From the NCBI GenBank assembly GCA_964035575.1, contig OZ037893.1:248001-312000 (forward strand): a stretch of DNA of 64,000 bases, in the 5' to 3' direction. This DNA comes from Rhynchopus sp. YZ270_cl-10. Its lineage: Eukaryota; Euglenozoa; Diplonemea; Diplonemida; Diplonemidae. A program made the position numbers and the translations under genes. Shown here one piece after another: positions 58,671 through 64,000 of this stretch; the stretch's first letter is position 1; every line of letters begins with the position of its first letter. The notes below the pieces were generated by a model that was not told where the DNA came from, ran no database searches, and saw only the letters and a list, made by a program, of their open reading frames with translations.

Positions 58671-59755
58671 GTTATGCCTGGGGAAGGGGGGTCTAAGAAA
58701 AAAAGAGAGCGTTCTGTCTTGTTTATGTTCAAATAGCATTCGCGTTCATCATCCCCCCACCAAAGAATAAGTTCACGTACGGGGGAGAAAACACATCAAA
58801 AGTGAAAATTCTGAAGAAGGGGGTGTTATTTTGTCCCCTAAAAGGTGGCAGAAAAAAATTGAAAAATATCGCTCTTTTTTTTACTTTTTTTATCATTGAC
58901 CCAACATGCAGAATACACTGCGTCAAAATAAGTTTTGAAAGGATATGTGTGTACGGGCTTTCCTACCCCCACAAAAATAGCAGCCTGGCATTTAACAGTC
59001 AATACGTCCTCCCTTGCTGGGTTTTTCGATGTTAGCAGAATGAAAAAAAACTGTAGTTGTTTGAAATAGAAACTTAACACTCAGCACGATAAAACCCATG
59101 GGAGACAGGTTGTGGTGAAACGCACAACACCTCTACCTGTTTGGTGAGGAGCGGCTTCTGCAGCGCGGTTCGTCCCCCAGAACCGCAAAGTGTGTTCAAA
59201 ATGCTTTCTATTTCCTCCTTCATTTCATGAGGGTGACATAAAAAGATTCAATTTACCCACCTGATTTTGCCCGAGTTTTTTTTTTTTGGTGGCGTTTAGT
59301 GGAGTTTGGGGGTTAAAATGCCACCACTCCACGAATCTCTTCCAACCTCAAATTTCGGGGGAAACCAGGTGGTTTCCTGTTTGTTCTGTTCCATTCGAAA
59401 ATCATGATTATTTAGGGGATAAAACGGGAAGCCTCTTTTTTACTCTTTTGTTAAATTCCATCCACAAGAATAGGTTGGATTTTCCTCTGTTGCCACCAAA
59501 TGGACGGGAAGTGCTTTTGTATCTAATCCATGAATGTATGAGGTCAATGTGCGTACGTAGTCTGCTGCTCGGTCGAACCCAGACTTTACCCCTTCTGGGA
59601 TACGGTAAGGATCGCCGTCACCGGCTATGCGGTTTTCAAACGCGATGTGTGTCTTCCAGATTGAACTGACGGTAAGCTTGTAACTGAATTGTAAAAAAAA
59701 CACAAATTCATACACTTTCAAATAAAAATTTGAAAGCATAAAAAACACAAAAGAG
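58671..59755. other. Gene-poor region
   Basis: No gene supported. The stretch 59450-59665 is less A/T-tract-like and is open on the minus strand (FENRIAGDGDPYRIPEGVKS, GFDRAADYVRTLTSYIHGL). This reads like protein but has no start, splice sites or family match. Confidence 0.3.
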
Positions 59756-59760
59756 AAACG

Positions 59761-59791
59761 TTTGTAAGATGAGCCAAAGTATCACGCAGCC
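59761..59791 (-). repeat. Hairpin element, family H, divergent
   Basis: TTTGTAAGATGAGCCAAAGT then ATCACGCAGCC; only the left half matches. Confidence 0.35.
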
Positions 59792-60009
59792 ATATAAAGT
59801 TGATGATGTGCGGCGCAAGAAAAAAAAAGAAGGTAAAACGTGGCAAGAAAAGGACGAGGGCTACCAGCGGTAGGTGAGACGAGATACAAAGCTAGACTCT
59901 CCCCCCTTTTGATTGCTATTGGGAAATTTTCAAAAAAAAAAAAAAAAAAAAAAAACACAAATCAAATTCAAATCCGTTCAAGGACAACAAGAACAGAAAA
60001 AAAGAAGGT

Positions 60010-60044
60010 TTGACTTGAAATACCAAAGCCCTCTCGTGATATTA
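60010..60044 (-). repeat. Hairpin element, family C
   Basis: TTGACTTGAAATACCAAAGC then CCTCTCGTGAT. A later CATGACCGGGTGTACCGGGG at ~60350 may be the separated far half of such an element. Confidence 0.45.
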
Positions 60045-60664
60045 GATGCACCCCCAATCATGCTGTCTGACATCCATTTTTTCGTGGTTTGCATCTGGAA
60101 AAAAAAAAACACCATCGAGAGGAACAACGCATAACCACATCGTTAATAATCCGGTGGGGGGTTTTTCCCTATCGTGGCTCCGCTGGTATCGCTACCCTTT
60201 GCATTTTTTTTTTTTTGGCGGATTTCCGGCGAACCAAATAACCAGCTCCCTTCGTAACATAAAAGACAAAGGTTTGTCAGATTACCCTATAAGCCTTCCC
60301 CAATCACCTAAAGGGGATGCAAACGTAACGTTAACGTGCTCTCTTATCCAATGACCGGGTGTACCGGGGGAAAAAATGGGGTGTTAATAACCTACCGCAA
60401 ACTCGACCAGAGAGAGAGATCGAGGGGGGCAAATTGATACTGAATTTAGAGAAGAAAAAACCCCCTCTAGTGTCCTGCGTAAGGCAGCGGATAGAGTGGG
60501 TCGGGAAAGGAAGCAACGAAGGTTGCTGAAGAGAGTGAAGGGTGAAATGCGTGGTGTGGGGTATGTTCCTTCAAAAAAGCAAAAAGGAATAATGAAGGTG
60601 AAATCCAAACCTCGTTTGTTCAATCGCTTCACAAAAACAAAAACAAAAACAAAAAAAAAAAAAA
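60045..60664. other. Gene-poor region
   Basis: Mixed A/T tracts with no intact gene. Plus-strand 60260-60355 and minus-strand 60460-60600 have short protein-like frames without family matches. Confidence 0.3.
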
Positions 60665-60714
60665 ATTGACTTGAAATACAAAGCTCTCATGACAGTGTAC
60701 CTTTGTACATGACC
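60665..60714 (-). repeat. Hairpin element, family C
   Basis: TTGACTTGAAATACAAAGCT, CTCATGACAGTGTACCTTTG, TACATGACC. It is followed on the minus strand by a 14-T run and (GTTTTT) repeats. Confidence 0.5.
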
Positions 60715-60884
60715 AAATAAATGCGCATATTTTGTTGCTGTTGTTTGTCGCCCAGAAGAGGGGGTCTTTTTGTTTTTTTTTGAAAAAAAAAAAAAAAATG
60801 GAATAGTGTAGTTGCCACACCGCAAGCTTCACTGTCCCTCAAGCCACTCACGTAATAGCCTCGGTTTTTATTTTTATCCCCGCT

Positions 60885-61475
60885 TGAGACCATGAATTTC
60901 ACGCCCCTTCACAAAATCGTGAAGGAGGTGCGTGAATTTATTTTCCGGTATTTCACGCTCAAAAAATAAATTCACGCTCAGAAAAATAAATTCACGCTCA
61001 GAAAAATAAATTCACGCTCAGAAAATCGTAGAACTGAACTCTCGAAAATTTTTTTGGAGGCCTTTGGAGGCCCAATTTTGCAATTAAAGCCAGAAAAGAG
61101 GCATTTTGAGCCATTCTGGGGGTCTCAAACGCATTTTTGAGTTAATTTTCTGTATCACACAAACCACGGATTTACACGTTTTTTTTCCCAAATTTTCATC
61201 AAAAAATCCCAAATGAGACCTCAAAAACGTGCGAGGGCACCTGTGGAGAGTGAGTCCGACACGAACACAAGTGACTCATCGTCATCGTCTTCCTCATCTT
61301 CATCAGAAGTACAGCCGCGTAAGCGCCACAAACCCGCTGCACCAGTTCTGGCTCAAGGCGATGTCCAGCGCTAAGAGTTCCACATCAAAAAACTGAATCA
61401 AAAATCATCATAAAAAGAACCACCCCACCCTCGTCTCTTTGTACGTGAAAACGGGTTGTGAAATTCATGGTCTCA
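60885..61475. mobile_element. Inverted-repeat element, TGAGACCATGAATTTCAC ends
   Basis: 591 bases bounded by TGAGACCATGAATTTCAC and its complement GTGAAATTCATGGTCTCA. Inside the left end are CTTCACAAAATCGTGAAG, then GTGCGTGAATTTATTTTCC and GGTATTTCACGC, then three tandem AAAAATAAATTCACGCTCAG units (60960-61022). The right half contains a 53-codon ATG frame (61213-61374). A compact DNA element with a possible small gene. Confidence 0.65.
61213..61374 (+). CDS. Small Ser-rich basic ORF inside the inverted-repeat element
   Basis: 53 residues: MRPQKRARAPVESESDTNTS, a run of ten Ser, then EVQPRKRHKPAAPV and LAQGDVQR, ending in TAA. It is the only plausible plus-strand gene in the window. Two basic clusters (KRAR, RKRHK) on either side of the Ser run look like nuclear-localisation or DNA-binding signals. 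It could be the first exon of a transposase or a chance frame. The element lacks any other coding part. Confidence 0.3.
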   Translation: MRPQKRARAPVESESDTNTSDSSSSSSSSSSEVQPRKRHKPAAPVLAQGDVQR

Positions 61476-61493
61476 TTTGGAGATAAAATAATA

Positions 61494-61655
61494 TATTTTC
61501 GTGAATTTATACCAGTATTTCACTTACAGGTGGAAACAGCCCTCGGGGAAGCATTTTTCCCCTCGGGCTTCGCCCTCGGGAAAAAATGCTTCCCCTCGGG
61601 CTGTTTCCACCTGTGCGTGAAATACTGGAAAATAAATTCACGATAATAATATATA
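61494..61655. repeat. Large near-perfect palindrome
   Basis: Arms run from TTTTCGTGAATTTATACC, AGTATTTCAC, AGGTGGAAACAGCCC, TCGGGGAAGCATTTTTCCC to their complements, meeting near CTCGGGCTTCGCCCTCGGG. The outer arm (CGTGAATTTATTTTCCAG, TATTTCACGC) is the same sequence as inside the left end of the neighbouring element at 60885, so the two belong to one family and may be nested. Confidence 0.75.
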
Positions 61656-61706
61656 TTATTTTTCTGGGCAATGAAAAGCCACCGAACCGACGATACAAAT
61701 AAAAAG

Positions 61707-61768
61707 AGTTGAAAGTGCAAAAAAAAAAAAAAAAAACGCCTCACCGTTCATCAGCGGGCGCAGACACT
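61707..61768 (-). repeat. Hairpin element, family S, with internal A-run
   Basis: GTTGAAAGTGCAAAA, an 18-A run, then CGCCTCACCGTTCATCAGCG and GGCGCAGACAC. The A-run sits inside the motif, which suggests slippage or insertion after the element was in place. Confidence 0.45.
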
Positions 61769-61883
61769 AATAATAAAAAAATGAAATAAAAAACACAACA
61801 CGCGGACCGCAGATTTCCCCTACACTGACAACACGCTTCCAGGCATGTATAACACACCTGGAAGAAGAAAAAGAGGAGATGAT

Positions 61884-61965
61884 AGGCTTATAAACGTCTC
61901 ACCGTACAATGGCGGACGCAGGGCACTGTGTCTGGGTTAACGAACCCTAAAGAGCACTTCGTTGG
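61884..61965 (-). repeat. Hairpin element, family S, long form
   Basis: GGCTTATAAACGTCTCACCG, TACAATGGCGGACGCAGGGC, ACTGTGTCTGGGTTAACGAA, CCCTAAAGAGCACTTCG. On the minus strand GTGCTCTTTAGGGTTCGTTA then ACCC parallels the intron copy at 13149. Its left end has the TTATAA of family H, linking the two families. Confidence 0.55.
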
Positions 61966-62263
61966 CAAAATAATAAGAAAGGGCGAAGAAGATGTGCAGC
62001 GAGAGAGCGAGAGAAGAAAACCCCACGCTAGCATCGTCGGTGCACACAAATTAACAACAAAGAAACGAGAAAAAAAACAACAACAAAGAGATTTTGCCTT
62101 GGAGAGAGGAAAGGCTGTCGCTCTTGGAACCCAAAAATCTAACCCCCCCAAAAAAAAAAATTGTGCGTAAAGTGTGTAACGGCATATTCTGTGTTGATCA
62201 GAATACGCTCCCACTGACTACCTGGCCAAGAGGAAACCTCCATAAGACCAAAAAAAAAGAAAG

Positions 62264-62326
62264 TTAAAATGAATGTGCCTCGCAGACACACCTAAAAATA
62301 GAAGCCTTGGCAAGATGAGCCTAAGT
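62264..62326 (-). repeat. Two adjacent hairpin elements, families G and H (partial)
   Basis: AAAATGAATGTGCCTCGCAG then ACACACC (family G), followed by GGCAAGATGAGCCTAAGTTT (family H left half). Confidence 0.4.
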
Positions 62327-62327
62327 T

Positions 62328-62573
62328 TTGATAAAAGAAACCCTTGGCTATGCGTTGTGTGCCACATACGCTTTTTTTAAACCTTTCCCTAATCTCGCAT
62401 GGTCGACCCCTCCCCTTCTTGAGTTCACACGATCACTACTCCAACCATCACACTATATGGACAATGTTTTAAGGCCTCTAAGGAACTACCCACAGCTGCT
62501 TTCAAACAACATAATAGGCTATATTCCGAGTACTAAGGGAAAACCCCTGATAGCTAACACATACACACGATAA
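62328..62573 (+). other. Protein-like plus-strand frame, unassigned
   Basis: Open for ~80 codons (TLGYALCATYAFFKPFPNLA, TRSLLQPSHYMDNVLRPLR, NNIIGYIPSTKGKPLI) with ordinary protein composition. No ATG start with a leader and no recognisable family. It lies just beyond the kinase 3' end. A scrap of an unknown gene or chance. Confidence 0.2.
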
Positions 62574-62698
62574 GTGGGCAAGAGTTCGTCCGGACCGTAC
62601 TCCCAGTTCGTTATCAAATACACACACTGTGGGTGATGTTCCACTCTGAGGAACTGTCCATGTGTGCTTTTAAAGCATCATCACACACACACCGCTTC

Positions 62699-64000
62699 TC
62701 ACCCCACAGCGACAAACCCTTCAAACTTTTCGACATCATACTGGCCTTTCCCTGCTTGCAGGATTTCGGGTATCTGTAGAAAAAAGGGGGGTTTTTTTTA
62801 ATCGATCCTTCCTTCATTTTCATACCTGCTTTGTGAACTCAGATGCGAAATACCGGGTGTCATTGATAACATCTTGGCATTCAGGTTTCCACGGAACGGG
62901 AACACGCTTTGTGAGCACATCTGCGAAGGAGAGGTCCTGGAAGAATTCTTGCCGCTGCAGCTTTGACACGGAGGAGAGACGTGCTGTGGGGTCGCGTTCG
63001 AGGAGGAGTGGGATGACTTTGCTGGCGGATGCGGGCACGCTGTTGGGGATGACGAGCTTCTGTGTGAGAATCGCAGTGTACATCTCCGGCAAGGACCGGC
63101 CTATGAACGGAGTGGACCCCGTCAACATCTCAAACAGCAGGATCCCCAACGACCACCAGTCCACTTCAAATCCGTGTCCCTTCTTCAACACCAGCTCAGG
63201 AGACATGTATTCGGGAGTACCGCAAAAAGTGTGTGCCTTTGAGTCGTGGTCGCGCTTCACCTTTGCCAAACCAAAATCGGTCAAAACAACGTGCCCGTCG
63301 TTGTCTAGGACAAGGTTTTCTGACTTCAGATCGCGGTAGATTATGTCCATTCCGTGAAGGTGTGCTAATGCGAGAGAAATCTCAGCGGCATAGATTTTCG
63401 CCCGATTTGGTGCAAATTTTTGTTCGCGTTTGAGATGGAAATAGAGCTCCCCACCAGAGAGGTAGTCCATGACGAAGATGAGCTGGCGACGGGTTTGGAA
63501 GGAGTGATGCAGACGCACGACGAAGGGGTGCTCCACACCCTGCAGGATGTCCTTCTCCGAGATCGTGTGCGCCACCATTTTGTTCTTTATTACCTGCTCC
63601 TTCTCGATAACCTTCATGGCGAAAACCTCCTTCGACCCATCCTTCTTATTGTTCTTCATCACCTTCATCACCTTCCCAAAACTCCCAATACCCACTACAC
63701 AGAGCACCCGGTAGTCACGCAGTCTGATTTCATCATTGTTGGGCTTAAAGATACGAGACGTCTTTTCCATCAATAGATCGGTCAACGTGAGGGTAGGGAC
63801 TGCCGACTGTTCTGCGGGTTGCTCTGCTGCAAGCTCTTCTTCTTCTTCAAAGAGAACAGGCGATTCACGGTTTTCCTCTGGACAGTCTAGAAGTCGGTTC
63901 CGTTTGACAGTATCCTGCAGGAACTGCACCCATTCCACCTTCGTCTCCTCCGAAGGCGCCATTAACAGATACGTCCTCGGCAGATGGCTCCCCGCAATAC
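62699..64000 (-). CDS. PH-domain AGC kinase, PKB/Akt-like, 5' end outside window
   Basis: Exon 62826 to beyond 64000 and last exon 62699-62773, joined at a GTATGA...CTACAG intron. The incoming frame LPRTYLLMAPSEETKVEWVQ looks like the last strand and C-terminal helix of a PH domain, so the ATG at 63962 is internal. The kinase domain has the Gly loop GIGSFGKV, Lys in FAMKVIEK, IIYRDLKSENLVL (YRDLK is typical of AGC kinases), DFGLAK, and the activation loop TFCGTPEYMSPEL with the PDK1-target Thr. The AGC tail continues through FASEFTKQ and, after splicing, IPEILQAGKGQYDVEKFEGF then VAVG and TGA. The hydrophobic motif is FEGFV, with Val where Akt has Ser473. It would act at phosphoinositide membranes if the PH domain is canonical. 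Akt-type architecture is confident; orthology is not settled. Confidence 0.88.

Overview
The window comes from the nuclear genome of a eukaryotic protist, most likely flagellated. Several genes carry GT-AG introns whose donor is almost always GTATGT. The recognisable proteins are eukaryotic: cohesin SMC3, a kinesin-3-type motor, an LRRC49 homologue (tubulin polyglutamylase complex), a PKB/Akt-like AGC kinase, PARP-like enzymes with a chromodomain, and a RanBP2-zinc-finger/BRCT protein. Every supported gene lies on the minus strand. One-directional gene order together with ordinary cis-introns would suit, for example, a euglenozoan with polycistronic transcription. I saw no spliced-leader or rRNA gene, so the lineage stays open.

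Layout, left to right. 1-1960: LRRC49 homologue, running off the left edge. About 2040-6115: a diverged copy of the peroxidase unit. 6697-8028 and 9619-11001: a tandem pair of chromodomain-PARP genes. 11222-11500: a hAT-like transposase scrap. 12920-14196: zinc finger/BRCT gene with four exons. 17102-20752: intronless SMC3, whose stop codon abuts an 85-copy TCC tract. 23898-28322: kinesin with eight exons; its largest intron holds a terminal-inverted-repeat element containing a 7-bp satellite. 28545-46670: about 3.4 near-identical copies of a 5,265-bp unit, each with one secreted class I haem peroxidase gene and a noncoding satellite block. 46671-54396: gene-poor DNA full of short inverted-repeat elements. 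54397-55470: an uncharacterised protein. 55471-62698: gene-poor DNA. 62699-64000: PH-domain/AGC kinase, running off the right edge.

The genes form no single pathway. LRRC49 and the kinesin fit microtubule or ciliary work. SMC3, the BRCT protein and the PARP pair fit chromatin and DNA maintenance. The peroxidase array looks like dosage amplification of a secreted enzyme.

The least expected signal is in the noncoding DNA. More than thirty short hairpin-bearing elements of several sequence families all point the same way as the genes. One of them fills most of a BRCT-gene intron, directly before its polypyrimidine tract. Several classes of small terminal-inverted-repeat elements (MITE-like) are mixed in. 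All counts and alignments were made by eye.
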